A stretch of DNA of 64,000 nucleotides from Thioclava sediminum (GTDB lineage Bacteria; Pseudomonadota; Alphaproteobacteria; Rhodobacterales; Rhodobacteraceae), in the NCBI RefSeq assembly GCF_002020355.1, contig NZ_MPZV01000002.1:620001-684000 (forward strand), written 5' to 3'. Shown here piece after piece: positions 55,148 through 64,000 of this stretch (its first letter is position 1; the number at the start of each line of letters is the position of its first letter). Below the pieces are notes generated by a model that searched no databases, was not told the origin of the DNA, and worked only from the letters and a program-made list of their open reading frames with translations. A program made the translations under genes and the position numbers.

Positions 55148-55790
55148 TCAGACCACGTCTCTCACGGTCTGGATCCCTTTCTCGGTCACGATGAGATCGA
55201 GCGGGATGTCACGAGGTTGCGGGAAGATCGTCTGAAGGCGCGCCTCTTGAAACCCGATACCGACGACAAAGGGTTTCGGTTCCAGCGCGGCTCGAGTTCG
55301 GTCGAAATAGCCCCCGCCATATCCGAGGCGATAGCCTTCTGTGGTCCAGCCGACGAGCGGCGCAATTGCGATATCGTGCGTGACGATCCGAGCGTGCGGA
55401 GCCGGGACGGGAATGTTCCAGTCGCCGCGCGCCATGCGGGTATCGGGCGTCCAGCGGCGAAAGGTGAGCGGGTCCGCGTTGGTTTCGACCAGTAGCAGGG
55501 CGACGGTGATCGGTCTTGTGACGCTTGGCCATCAGTTGGCGCAGGTCGGGTTTACTCTTGATCGGCCAGTAGGCGGAAAAGACCTTGCCTGGTGCCCCGC
55601 CGAAGCGGTCTTTCAATACCTGCCGCAGATGCCGACAAGCGGCTCGCTGATCTCCTTGCGCTCTGCAACCGACAGAGCCAGACGCGCAGTGCGGCCGCGG
55701 TCGGCCTTTCGCCAACGGGCCACGTCGCGGGCCTGTTCGCGATCGACGGCCAGCGAATCGAAATAGCCCGGGCGACCTCGGAGGCAGGTC
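55148..55790 (-). pseudogene. 5-formyltetrahydrofolate cyclo-ligase, broken
   Basis: The intact C-terminal 95 codons carry WNIPVPAPHARIVTHD, IAPLVGWTTEGYRLGYGGGYFDRT, diagnostic of 5-FCL. Upstream fragments in other frames give FGGAPGKVFSAYWPIKSKPD (about 55,560-55,615) and RLALSVAERKEISEPL (about 55,625-55,675). At least two frameshifts separate them, so no full enzyme is made. The N-terminus runs into an IS5 remnant. Confidence 0.85.
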
Positions 55791-56077
55791 AATGCCGCCT
55801 CTGGTCCGACCAATTAGACGGCCACGCATCCTTTTTTGGCGGCCATGCTGGTCGCCGTTCGATGGGCCTTGAGGTATGTCGCGTCGATCATCACGGCCTT
55901 TTCTCCGCCGTGTTCCGACGCCAGCCCAGACATCATTCGCGCGAAGATGCCTTTTTCGCTCCGACGCCTCCATCGGCTGTAGAGCGTTTTGTTGGGGCCA
56001 TAAGCAGCAGGAGCGTCGCACCTGCGCAAGCCATTGCGGTTGACGAAGATAATCCCGCTCAGCACCCGCTTGTATTC
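55790..56077 (-). mobile_element. IS5-family transposase remnant
   Basis: RVLSGIIFVNRNGLRRCDAP, then YGPNKTLYSRW, GIFARMMSGLASEHG and MIDATYLKAHRTATSM are internal segments of an IS5-group DDE transposase; the Asp in MIDATYLKAHRTA is the first catalytic residue. After an AAAAAAG run the frame shifts once and RGRLIGRTRGG continues it before the match ends. Both ends of the IS are gone. Confidence 0.8.
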
Positions 56078-57046
56078 AATTGGGCACTAGCACATCGTGC
56101 GGTCATAAGCTTCATCGTCCAAACGGTAGAACAGCTGACCGGAAAAGAGGTATCGCCGGTTGTCGCCAATGCCCTCAAGTAGATACGCGATGGCAACCTA
56201 GCGATGGTGGCCCACGACAGCCCACTTAGCAAAGGCACCGATGAGGAGCTCGATAGTCTCATCGAAAGGTCCTAAGTATGATAGGCCAGCCGGCCCCCGC
56301 GCACAGGTAAGCGCAGAGGCCTATTGATTCCCGACTGTTTTTGTTCTAAATTGATCACGTAACCTTTCATCGAGAGTTGGGTTGAAAAGGCCGTTGGGTG
56401 TGTCGCAGCCTCAATGGCCTTTACTTTTGCACGGCGCCGAACGAGGGCAGCGCGCGCTCGAAAACAGGCTGCCGCACTGCGTTTAGAGATGCTGGCCGTG
56501 CCCTCGTTGCAGGACCACCGCCATGCGCCCTCATATCGTCGTTCAGTTGGCTGGTGCGCCGCCTCTGCGCATCTTTGCCTCGATAGCCCGTTTCGTCGTT
56601 AGGAGCGCGCGCGAAGCCAGGAAAGACCGAGTCACAAATGCGGTCGATATGAAGAAGTTGCTTCGCGTAGCAGACATCGGTGTAAAGTGCAGCGAACGAC
56701 CGCATTCCTGAAGGTTTTTCGATGCGGGCCGCGGCGCGACGTGGGCGGCCGGGAGGCGGCGGCCCGCGTTGACAAACCTCGGAAGGAGGAAGCCGCGGGG
56801 GGCTTGGATAACCCTATGGGGAAAATGCGTGGGCGGTCGGGGCAGCGGCTGCATCCGGGGTGCGAGTGATGGCGAGCCAAATGCCTGATACGGTCGCAAA
56901 CGACGCGGCCGGTGATCCCGACAAAGCTGTGCGTTTCTGAGCGCCTGCCGGCTTTGGCCGCGCTGTAAACGGGAGCGCACAAGCTATTCGGACCGGATCA
57001 GCGGATTGTAGCCGGTGCTGCTTCGTGTCGGATGAGGGGCGATATC
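56078..57046. other. 969-nt region without an intact gene
   Basis: A rightward open frame ending at 56182 (QTVEQLTGKEVSPVVANALK at its end) may be the tail of a deleted gene, and overlapping frames at 56,400-56,980 on both strands have no recognisable motif. The stretch lies between the IS5 remnant and the IS91-type unit and looks like decayed mobile DNA. Confidence 0.4.
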
Positions 57047-58235
57047 TCATGCGGCCTGCTCCTTGGATGGCGCACGTGCCATCGGTTTCTGGCCGCGCCG
57101 GAAGATTTCGACGATGCGCATGGGTCCGCCGCAGCAGGGGCATGGCTCACGCAGGGTGAGCGGGGTGATCTTGGTCTGCGGGTCCGGCACGGCGACCTGT
57201 TGAGACCGCTGGACGCAGAGCAAAGCGCGGATTCTGGTGATGTTGGCCTTGCGGGCGGAGCTGGAGAGCAGCCCGTAGTGCCGGATGCGGTGGAAGCCGT
57301 CTGGCAGGACGTGGATCAGGAAGCGGCGGATGAACTCCGGCGTGGCCAGCCGCATGACCTTTTGCCGGTCGCCGGATTTGATCCGGTAGTCCTTCCAGCG
57401 GAACGCGACGGTATCGGCATCGGCGCTGACCAGGCGATTGTTCGAGATCGCCACCCGGTGGGTATAGCGACTGAGATAGGCCAGCACAGCCTCGGGTCCT
57501 CCGAAGGGTGGCTTGGAATAGACCACCCATTCGTTCTTGCGGAACGGGGCGAGCCAGGCGGCGAAGGCTCCCGCGTCAGCCAGTCCGGCGAGGTCACCGA
57601 AAAAGTTGAGCGCGCCCGTGCGATGCAGGTCGAGAAGGTCCTCGATGAACAGCCGCCGGAACAGCCGCGACAGCACCCGCACATGCAGGAAGAAGCCCGG
57701 GCGGTGGGAGACCCACCGGGTGCCGTCGGGCGACAGGCCGCCGCCCGGAGCGATCATGTGGATGTGGGGATGATGCGTCAGCGCTGAACCCCAGGTGTGG
57801 AGCACGCTGGTCATTCCAACCCGGGCGCCGAGGCGCCTGGGGTCGGCCGCGATGGTCATAACGGTTTTGGCCGAGGCGCGGAACAGGAGACCGTAGACCG
57901 CCTTCTTGTTCCAGTAGGCGATCTGGGCGATCTCCGCTGGCAGGGTGAAGACGATGAGGAAGTATTCCACGGGCAGCAGGTCTTCGGCCCGCGCCGCCAT
58001 CCAGTCGCGCGCCGCCGGTCCCTGACATTTGGGGCAATGCCGGTTCTTGCAGCTGTTGTAGGCGACATGGTGGTGGCCGCACTTGGCACAGCCCGCCGAG
58101 CGCCTCGGTCCGGCAGGCCTCGATCGCTGACATGACCTTCAGCTGGGTCAGGCTGACATGCCCTTCATTGGCCTGCCGCCACGCAGGACCATGGGCACGG
58201 AAGATGTCAGCGATCTCCAGCCTTGGCCGGAACAC
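57047..58235 (-). pseudogene. IS91-family transposase with one frameshift
   Basis: The 317-codon main part (57047-58000) has SALTHHPHIHMIAPGGGLSP (HUH-like His pair), FAAWLAPFRKNEWVVYSK, YLSRYTHRVAISN and the C-terminal zinc knuckle EPCPCCGGPM, all IS91 transposase signatures. The N-terminal ~50 codons (IADIFRAHGPAWR, MSAIEACRTEALGG) are one frame off. One base lost or gained near 58,095, just before the CAKCG zinc finger, explains the break. A sequencing error is possible. Confidence 0.85.
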
Positions 58236-58259
58236 CGACCCCGGGGGCTACTCCAGTCC

Positions 58260-59136
58260 TCATCGCAGGGTCTCGTCCTGAAGCAGCTTCATCTGCTCGA
58301 AAGGGCTGACCGTGCCGCGGATCGTCTTCGTCGCCACATGGGTGTATCGTGCCGTCGTCGTCAGCTTGGCATGCCCGGAGCAGCACCTGGATCACCCGCA
58401 CATCAGTGTTGGCCTCGAGCAGATGGGTGGCGAAGCTGTGTCGCAAACTATGCAGTGTCGCGGCCATCTTGATGCCCGCCATATGCTTGGCCGAGGTGAA
58501 CGCCCGGTTCAATTGTCGTGGCGACAGCGGGTTGATCTTGGGCTTACCGGGGAACAGCCAGCCCTCAGGACGGGACTCGCGCCAATAGTCCGGCAACAGA
58601 TCCAGCAGGCTGGGCGAGAGCATGGCTTTGCGGCCACGCCCGCCCTTGCCGTCATCGGCATGGATCAGCATCCGGTCGCTGTCGATATCCTTGACCTTCA
58701 GGTTGCAGACCTCGGATGCGCGGAGCCCCGCTCCGTAGCTGATCCCGAGCGCTGCGCGATATTTGAGCCCAGGGCCGGGCACGGCGGCCATCAGATCGGC
58801 CACTTCCCCGACGCTCAGGACAATGGGCAACTTCCGGGGATTGCGGTGGAACTGCATGAAGCGCTTCATCTCGTCGCGACTGCACGTTACGCCGAAGAAG
58901 AACCGCAGCGAGATGATGCGCACGTTGAAGGTGCTGGCGGTCACCCCCTCTTGGGTCATCTTGAGCTGGTATGACCGCAGATCCTCCGGCGTGGCGGTGT
59001 CCGGCGGCCTCCCGAGGAAGGACGCGAAATGCTTCACATTCCGAATGTGCGCCTTCTGCGTTTTCTCGCACAACCCGCGGATGTTCATGTCCTCGATCAT
59101 CCGCTGGCGCAGCGGGGTGGTGTTCTTCTCCTCCAT
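58260..59136 (-). pseudogene. IS91-associated tyrosine recombinase with one frameshift
   Basis: A 309-codon open frame starting MEEKNTTPLRQRMIED with YGAGLRASEVCNLKVKDIDS and HSLRHSFATHLLEANTDVRV (catalytic Arg and HxxR). The frame then shifts at about 58,380, where the out-of-frame continuation HAKLTTTARYTHVATKTIRG (containing the nucleophile Tyr) runs to a stop at 58260. One extra base explains it. As read, the protein lacks its active-site Tyr. This recombinase normally accompanies the IS91 transposase. Confidence 0.82.
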
Positions 59137-59651
59137 GGGAATCTCCTGTCTGACGGTGGGAAGACCCCCATCGTCAGCCCAGAAAGCTCAGCCACATAGA
59201 AAAACGCGGAAATGACGGGCAACGCCAGCCACGAGCGCCATTGCCGCGGAGCGGCTTAGTCCTCCCGCCCTTCGTCCGCGAGGACTGAAACGGTCCTAAC
59301 CAGACATTCGTTGTCCTCGTCGGCGCTGCCGCGCAGCTTCTCCGAAGCGGTCTTCTGGGCCCGCCGCAGCACCTTTCCGGCTCCTATAGAAGCTCTGCGG
59401 GACAAGCCTGCCGATCGCAGCATTCACTCGATCTGTGCCGCAAGGGCGAAGGATTTTGCAAGGGCGCTGGAATTGGATTTTTGCTGCAGTATCGATGAAG
59501 GACTGAACAAGAAAAGGAACGGCTGATAGTAGGTTGTGCAGAGCCGACTATACTGTCGACCCCACCGCTTCGGAGACTTCTCTCAAAGTAGTTCGATCGA
59601 CGGTCAGTTCGGGCCAACGCCATGGCCCGGAGCCATCACGAACGGTTTAGA
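59137..59651. other. 515-nt region without a supported gene
   Basis: It flanks the IS91-type unit. Short open frames only, no ribosome site with coding pattern. The right end of the IS91 unit probably lies here, but I cannot mark it. Confidence 0.35.
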
Positions 59652-60077
59652 TCAAGGCTTGTAGGCCGCGTCTTTTTCCCAACCGGCGAAACCGGTTTGC
59701 AGAACTACGACGTTCGTTCGACCTGCAACCCGCAGGGCAAATGCCGCTTGGGCGGACAGGCTGCCGGTGTTGCAGAAAAGGACTGTCATTCGATCCTTGG
59801 GGATCTCGTCAATCCGGTCCAGCACTTCGCGCCATTCGATATTGACGGAACCGGGGATCGTTGCAGCCTCGAACTGTTCTGCGTCGCGTGTGTCGACGAA
59901 GAGCGCCGTTTCAAAGACGGCCTGGTCGATCTGTTGCGGCAGTATGATGCCGGCCTCATATTCCGAGAACATCATGTATTCCTGCATCGCCTCGATGGCG
60001 GCGTCCTGCGCCAAAATGGGAGTGGAATGAAGGCAAAGCGCGACAGTGGCCGCGCCAAGGACGTGGGAGAGTTTCAT
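59652..60077 (-). CDS. Exported rhodanese-domain protein (141 aa)
   Basis: It has a signal peptide (MKLSHVLGAATVALCLHSTPILA). The single rhodanese domain includes FVDTRDAEQFEAATIPGSVN and the active-site loop LFCNTGSLSAQAA with the persulfide-forming Cys near 102, ending in GFAGWEKDAAY. It would handle sulfane sulfur in the periplasm. Last gene of the leftward operon beginning at 61811, opposite a rhodanese-fused ArsR regulator. Confidence 0.9.
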   Translation of the reverse strand: MKLSHVLGAATVALCLHSTPILAQDAAIEAMQEYMMFSEYEAGIILPQQIDQAVFETALFVDTRDAEQFEAATIPGSVNIEWREVLDRIDEIPKDRMTVLFCNTGSLSAQAAFALRVAGRTNVVVLQTGFAGWEKDAAYKP

Positions 60078-60101
60078 CTGGGTGCTCCTTGGTTTCCGAT
60101 C

Positions 60102-60818
60102 TTATTCGGTGATTTGCGCTTGCAGCTCCGTAAGGAACGCCTCGATGCGCCGGGCATTGGCGCCGCGGTCGATCTGCCCAAGGCGCGAGCGTGACCGCAT
60201 GTCGATGCGGCTGCCTGTCTCGATGTCGGTAACCCGAACTGCAACCTCGTCCTCGAAGCCGAAGACGCGGCTTCGGGCGATGGCTTCGATCTGGTTTTCC
60301 GCAGGGTCGGCCGAGAGAACCTCCCAGCCACGCGTTTCGACAAGGGTCAACGCCTCTGCGAATGCATCCTCGACCGGGATCGGAAGGTCCAGCGGGCGCA
60401 CGTCCGGATAGGCGGAGCGTTGTGGCTCGGCATTTTGCGCCGGGTAGTCCGTTGGGGTTGCGGTGAACCAGTAGACCGGCGGGTCTTCGGTATCGGTCGA
60501 GATGTCGTTTATCGGCGGTGTCGTCCGAGCAGCGATTTCGAAAGCCACTCCGAGGCCTGCAACAGGTAATGACAGGATCAGGCCAATCAGCGCAATGCTG
60601 GCACCGCGCCTCTTGCGGATAGCCCCCGCCAACGTCACGAGCGCTGCGACGACCCCCACTAATGCCGTCCAGACACCCCAGCCGGCGAGGTTATAGGCTT
60701 GGGGCCAAGGCCATCCGCCGGCACGATAGCTCCAGACGGACAAAGCAAGAAGCGCAAGGGACACAAGGCCCAGAAGGATCGTCGCAAAGCCGAGGCGTCG
60801 CGTTATGAATTCAAGCAT
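60102..60818 (-). CDS. DUF1499 membrane protein
   Basis: 238 residues: three predicted helices in the first ~100 residues followed by the DUF1499 domain, with EDAFAEALTLVETRGWEVLS, IEAIARSRVFGFEDEVAVRV and the end RSRSRLGQIDRGANARRIEAFL. The function of the family is unknown. It starts 8 nt inside the preceding 50-aa gene and is followed 24 nt later by the rhodanese gene. Confidence 0.85.
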   Translation of the reverse strand: MLEFITRRLGFATILLGLVSLALLALSVWSYRAGGWPWPQAYNLAGWGVWTALVGVVAALVTLAGAIRKRRGASIALIGLILSLPVAGLGVAFEIAARTTPPINDISTDTEDPPVYWFTATPTDYPAQNAEPQRSAYPDVRPLDLPIPVEDAFAEALTLVETRGWEVLSADPAENQIEAIARSRVFGFEDEVAVRVTDIETGSRIDMRSRSRLGQIDRGANARRIEAFLTELQAQITE

Positions 60819-60963
60819 CTGTCTCTTCCTGATCGGGGGCGGGATGCAAGCGCGGGCGCGTTTCCAGGGATAAACGGGCCTCCGGACAGCCGAAAAAGAG
60901 CACCTGCGAGAACTGTTCAGGAAAGGGGCGCGGGTTCTCGCGGACGCCGAGGATGTAGGTCAT
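60811..60963 (-). CDS. Small coupled protein (50 aa), unknown
   Basis: A 50-codon frame starting MTYILGVRENPRPFPEQFSQ, overlapping the sterol-desaturase stop by ATGA and running 8 nt into the DUF1499 start. Coupling at both ends and the exact fill of an otherwise unexplained gap argue that it is translated. It has one Cys (FFGCPEA) and no recognised domain. Confidence 0.5.
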   Translation of the reverse strand: MTYILGVRENPRPFPEQFSQVLFFGCPEARLSLETRPRLHPAPDQEETDA

Positions 60964-61811
60964 TCCTCTTCCTCCACCGCGATGCGTGGATCAAGGGCAT
61001 GACCCGAAGCTGGGCCGCGCAGGGGCTGGAGCAGCATCCTGTCGATCCAAAGGTCACGGCGCGTGCGGAACTGTTCGATCCCGATCTCCATGTCCTGATG
61101 CCCCCTTGCCGGTTGCGCGACATAGGTGCCTAATAGCCGATCCCACCAGGGCAGGTTGAAGCCGTAGTTCGAATTGGTCTCGCGCGGGTCGACGGAATGG
61201 TGGACGCGATGCATGTCGGGCGTGACCACGATCAGGCGCAGCACTCTATCAACCGGACGCGGCAGATCGATATTAGCGTGGTTGAAAAGCGCGGTCGCAT
61301 TCAGGATCACCTCGAACAGCAGCACCGCGACCGCAGGCGGCCCGAGCGCCGCGACCACCGCCAGTTTGATCCCCATCGAGATCAGGATTTCCAGCGGATG
61401 GAACCGCAGGCCCGTCGTTGCGTCGAAGTCGAGATCGGCATGGTGCATCCTATGCAGACGCCAAAGTCCGGGAACCGCGTGGAACATGACATGCTGAAGG
61501 TAGATCGCCAAATCGAGCACCAGCATCGAAACAAGGATGGCCGCCCAAGTCGGCCACTCCAGATTGTTGAACAGCCCCCAGCCACGGTCCTCGGCCATGA
61601 CGGCCAATCCGACTGCGAGGATCGGGAATGCCAGGCGCAGGATCACCGTATCTATAAAGACCATGGCAATATTGTTCGTCCAACGGATCAAGCGCGGTAT
61701 CTCTCTGCGCCGCCGGGGGGCCGCGACCTCCCACAACGCCATCGCCGCCAACACGCCCAAGAAAGCGGCAAGTCGGATCGTCGGCTCGGCAGAGAGGATC
61801 GTTTCGGTCAT
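60960..61811 (-). CDS. Sterol desaturase / fatty-acid hydroxylase family protein
   Basis: A 283-residue membrane di-iron enzyme. The three histidine boxes are present: HVMFHAVPGLWRLHRMHH (HxxxH and HRMHH) and DMHRVHHS. Such enzymes hydroxylate or desaturate lipids or carotenoids. First gene of the operon, divergent from the ArsR-rhodanese gene across a perfect palindrome. The ATG at 61811 is preferred over 61859, which would put the palindrome inside the gene. Confidence 0.9.
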   Translation of the reverse strand: MTETILSAEPTIRLAAFLGVLAAMALWEVAAPRRRREIPRLIRWTNNIAMVFIDTVILRLAFPILAVGLAVMAEDRGWGLFNNLEWPTWAAILVSMLVLDLAIYLQHVMFHAVPGLWRLHRMHHADLDFDATTGLRFHPLEILISMGIKLAVVAALGPPAVAVLLFEVILNATALFNHANIDLPRPVDRVLRLIVVTPDMHRVHHSVDPRETNSNYGFNLPWWDRLLGTYVAQPARGHQDMEIGIEQFRTRRDLWIDRMLLQPLRGPASGHALDPRIAVEEEE

Positions 61812-61850
61812 GCGTTCGGCTTTGCTCTTGTGGCGCAGGCTGGATTCGCT

Positions 61851-61876
61851 ATCATTCAATTATTCGATTGAATGAT
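61851..61876. promoter_or_regulatory. Perfect 26-bp palindrome between divergent genes
   Basis: ATCATTCAAT (61851-61860) and ATTGAATGAT (61867-61876) are exact inverted repeats around TATTCG. It lies 20 nt before the ArsR-rhodanese start and about 40 nt before the sterol-desaturase start, so one regulator bound here could control both. Confidence 0.8.
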
Positions 61877-61896
61877 GTAATATTCCGAGGCAGCCC

Positions 61897-62559
61897 ATGT
61901 CAATTAGCCCGAAGATGGCCCTTCTCGAAGAATACGCCCTTGTCGCGCGGGCCTTGTCGGCCCCCGCACGCCTTATGCTTCTTGAACAGCTCGCCCAGAA
62001 CGAGCGCAGGGTAGAGGCGCTTGCGGAAAAAACCGGGCTCACTGTCGCGAACTGTTCGCAGCATTTGCAGCAATTGCGGCGCGCTGGCCTTGTCACCAGT
62101 CGGCGCGACGGCAAGGCGATAATCTACAGGCTGACCGACGCGAGGACACTGACGTTGTTGGGGGTTTTGGGCGATGTGGCCGAAAGGAACCTCGCACAGG
62201 TTGAGGAGATTCTGCGCGGAATATCGAACGGCGAAGACGCGCCGGAACCGATCAACCGCAACGAGCTTGCCGCTCGACTGAGTGAAGGGTCGGTGACCGT
62301 CCTCGACGTGCGCCCCGCCGACGAGTTCGCCGATGCTCATATCCCGGGCGCGCTCAACATGGCCGTGACGGAGCTGGGCAAGTTCCTGACGGATCTCGAC
62401 CGAAACACCGAGATTGTGGCCTATTGTCGTGGTCCATACTGTGTCTACGCTCACCAAGCCGTGGCGTTCTTGCGCAAGAATGGTTTCAATGCCCGTCGTC
62501 TCGACGGCGGTCTGCCTGAGTGGCGCGAAGACGGTCGAGCCATTCAGGCAACATCCTGA
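61897..62559 (+). CDS. ArsR-rhodanese fusion regulator
   Basis: 220 residues. The N-terminal ArsR winged helix includes VEALAEKTGLTVANCSQHLQ and LRRAGLVTSRRDGKAIIYRL (about residues 38-83). The C-terminal rhodanese domain (about 122-217) has VTVLDVRPADEFADAHIPGA and active-site loop CRGPYC. The fusion is known from sulfur- or thiol-responsive repressors, so a reactive-sulfur sensor is likely. The extra Cys in TVANCSQH could also take part. Confidence 0.92.
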   Translation: MSISPKMALLEEYALVARALSAPARLMLLEQLAQNERRVEALAEKTGLTVANCSQHLQQLRRAGLVTSRRDGKAIIYRLTDARTLTLLGVLGDVAERNLAQVEEILRGISNGEDAPEPINRNELAARLSEGSVTVLDVRPADEFADAHIPGALNMAVTELGKFLTDLDRNTEIVAYCRGPYCVYAHQAVAFLRKNGFNARRLDGGLPEWREDGRAIQATS

Positions 62560-62865
62560 TCGACAAAGGCCTTATTCGATGTCGCTACGGGTCGACCTGA
62601 CTATGTGATCGCACTGCATGCGAGGCCTTCAAAAATGCAATGACAATTCGCCCAGACTTCACATGAGATCTCATGATGGAAGCAACCTCCGCTTAGTGTC
62701 TGCTACCGGGTCGCCGTTCATGGACGGCCAGTTGCTGCCGTTGATACGCATGCCGGAGCGCTGCTCTACACCGCGACACACCTCGCGCAACTCTCTTGAT
62801 ACCCGCGCGCGCCACCGCCATTTTGCGTGCGGTAAGCGGCGATGACCGCATAGGGATGGACTGAG
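62560..62865. other. 306-nt intergenic region
   Basis: No gene, strong hairpin or repeat seen. It probably contains the promoter of the antiporter gene. Confidence 0.35.
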
Positions 62866-63840
62866 ATGTTCGAGATTTGGGGGCCCATTCTGGCGGGGCT
62901 GGTCGCGCTGGTGGTCGGAGGCGAGCTTTTGGTCCGCGGGGCGGTCCAGACCGCTGAGCGGATCGGTATCTCACCGCTTGTGATCGGATTGACACTGGTG
63001 GGGTTCGGCACCTCGACACCGGAACTGGTGACATCGGTTCAGGCCGGTCTGAGTGGATCGCCAGGCATCGCCTTCGGCAACGTCGTGGGCTCAAACATCG
63101 CGAATATCCTTCTGATCGCTGGCGTTTCTGCCGTTATTGCGCCCCTCGTTGTGGCGCGCGTCGCCCTGCGACGAGATGCGATGGTGATGCTGGTCGTCGC
63201 CGTGGTCTTCGCTGGGGTCGCGCCGTTCGCTCCGATGGGGCGGATCGCTGGAGTTGGATTGATCGCAGCGCTGGTCGGCTATTTGGGCTTTGTGATCCAT
63301 CAGGAACGCCAGCACGCTGACCGCGGCGCGATCTACGACAAGACGGTGGCCCTTGCTGACGCGGATCCCGGCCTCGCGCCACCGCATGCACCTCACGGTA
63401 TTCTCATGCCGCTGTTGCTCGCGTTCGCCGGATTGGGACTCGTGGTTTTCGGTGGCTCATTGCTGGTTGGTGGCGCCGTATCGCTCGCGCGGGCTTTTGG
63501 CGTCTCGGAAACGGTCATCGGTCTGACCATCGTGGCGATTGGCACCTCGATGCCCGAGCTGATCACCTCGATCGTGGCGGCGCTGAAGCGTCAGGGCGAG
63601 GTGGCTTTCGGAAATGTAGTCGGATCAAACATCTACAATATTCTCGGCATCGGTGGGACGACGGCGCTGATCGCCCCGTCGCGCGTGCCCGAGGAAATCG
63701 CGCGATTTGACGCCCCGCTGATGGTTCTTGTCTCACTCCTTCTGGTGGTCTTCGCGACCACCGGGCTACGGATCACCCGATGGGAGGGGCTGGCGCTAAT
63801 CGCGGGCTACGGTATCTATCTTTGGAAGCTTTGGCCTTGA
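62866..63840 (+). CDS. Calcium/sodium antiporter (CaCA family, YrbG-like)
   Basis: A 324-residue membrane protein with two inverted five-helix halves. The alpha-repeats are GTSTPELVTSVQAGLSG with GNVVGSNIANILLI (about residues 47-85) and GTSMPELITSIVAALKR with GNVVGSNIYNILGI (about 226-265); their acidic residues bind the cation. It exchanges Na+ or H+ for Ca2+ at the inner membrane. Confidence 0.95.
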   Translation: MFEIWGPILAGLVALVVGGELLVRGAVQTAERIGISPLVIGLTLVGFGTSTPELVTSVQAGLSGSPGIAFGNVVGSNIANILLIAGVSAVIAPLVVARVALRRDAMVMLVVAVVFAGVAPFAPMGRIAGVGLIAALVGYLGFVIHQERQHADRGAIYDKTVALADADPGLAPPHAPHGILMPLLLAFAGLGLVVFGGSLLVGGAVSLARAFGVSETVIGLTIVAIGTSMPELITSIVAALKRQGEVAFGNVVGSNIYNILGIGGTTALIAPSRVPEEIARFDAPLMVLVSLLLVVFATTGLRITRWEGLALIAGYGIYLWKLWP

Positions 63841-64000
63841 GAACGTTGGAGCCAAAGGTGAAAACTTTGAAATGTCGAACCCTCGGCGGGGCGGCGTCAA
63901 AATCTGAAAAAGCATATGGATCACGAACACCAGGCGCCTTGATAGCAATGCGATTATTGCCAGCGAATAGGGGATTTGGATGAACGAGGCGCGAAAGGAT

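Noticed and set aside
56398-56982. Several overlapping short open frames on both strands
   Set aside because: They read each other's antisense, have no recognisable motif and lie in decayed mobile DNA.
57594-58235. 213-codon minus-strand frame as a separate protein
   Set aside because: Only its first ~50 codons are real (the transposase N-terminus); the rest is the wrong frame of the transposase after the shift.

Overview
The window looks like a GC-rich alphaproteobacterial chromosome of the Rhodobacterales (Paracoccus/Rhodobacter/Thioclava-like). The support is a Paracoccus-type narR / narK / narGHJI layout, a Rhodobacterales-style small protein resembling DUF6280, a PopZ/DUF2497-like protein next to TolC and Pcm, and high-GC codon use. 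The genus is an inference.

Layout. (1) 1-15,075 is core genome: valyl-tRNA synthetase, an MFS permease, a HisC-type aminotransferase, a serine-glyoxylate-type aminotransferase, an MsbA-like ABC exporter, a YgfZ-type folate-binding protein, a DUF6280-like protein, a PopZ-like protein, TolC, Pcm and tRNA-Cys(GCA). (2) 15,029-25,498 is a 10.4-kb integrated element bounded by exact 47-bp direct repeats of the tRNA-Cys 3' part. It carries a tyrosine integrase, a small regulatory module with two matching operators, and a complete-looking HK97-type head and packaging set (connector, large terminase, adaptor, HNH nuclease, major capsid, prohead protease, portal). It has no tail, lysis or recognisable replication genes, which is the layout of a capsid-forming phage satellite (cf-PICI-like). 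(3) 25,452-26,786 is a second integrase with its own small partner gene. It abuts the right att copy, so elements have accreted in tandem at this tRNA. (4) 27,434-31,041 is a TetR-controlled DevBCA-like ABC efflux operon. (5) 31,151-43,686 is a respiratory nitrate reductase locus: divergent narR, separate NarK1- and NarK2-type transporters, narGHJI, then a parvulin isomerase, a beta-carbonic anhydrase and a DUF2478 protein. Two perfect FNR-type boxes lie between narR and narK1. (6) 43,690-48,300 is a mobile module with two large overlapping tyrosine recombinases and a DNA-binding partner. (7) 48,663-55,120 holds an EamA pseudogene, two GFA-family proteins, a SRPBCC/ArsR pair with a perfect operator, a GntR regulator opposite a TauE/SafE permease, and an HPP-CBS membrane protein. 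(8) 55,148-59,140 is decayed: a broken 5-formyl-THF cyclo-ligase, an IS5 remnant and an IS91-type unit whose two genes each carry one frameshift. (9) 59,652-63,840 has a rhodanese / DUF1499 / 50-aa protein / sterol-desaturase operon facing an ArsR-rhodanese fusion regulator across a perfect 26-bp palindrome, then a Na+/Ca2+ antiporter.

Working together: NarK1/NarK2 exchange nitrate and nitrite, NarGHI reduces nitrate at the membrane, NarJ assembles NarG, and NarR probably switches the cluster on through the FNR-like box. The satellite probably makes its own small capsids and packages itself but must take tails and lysis from a helper phage; no helper is visible here.
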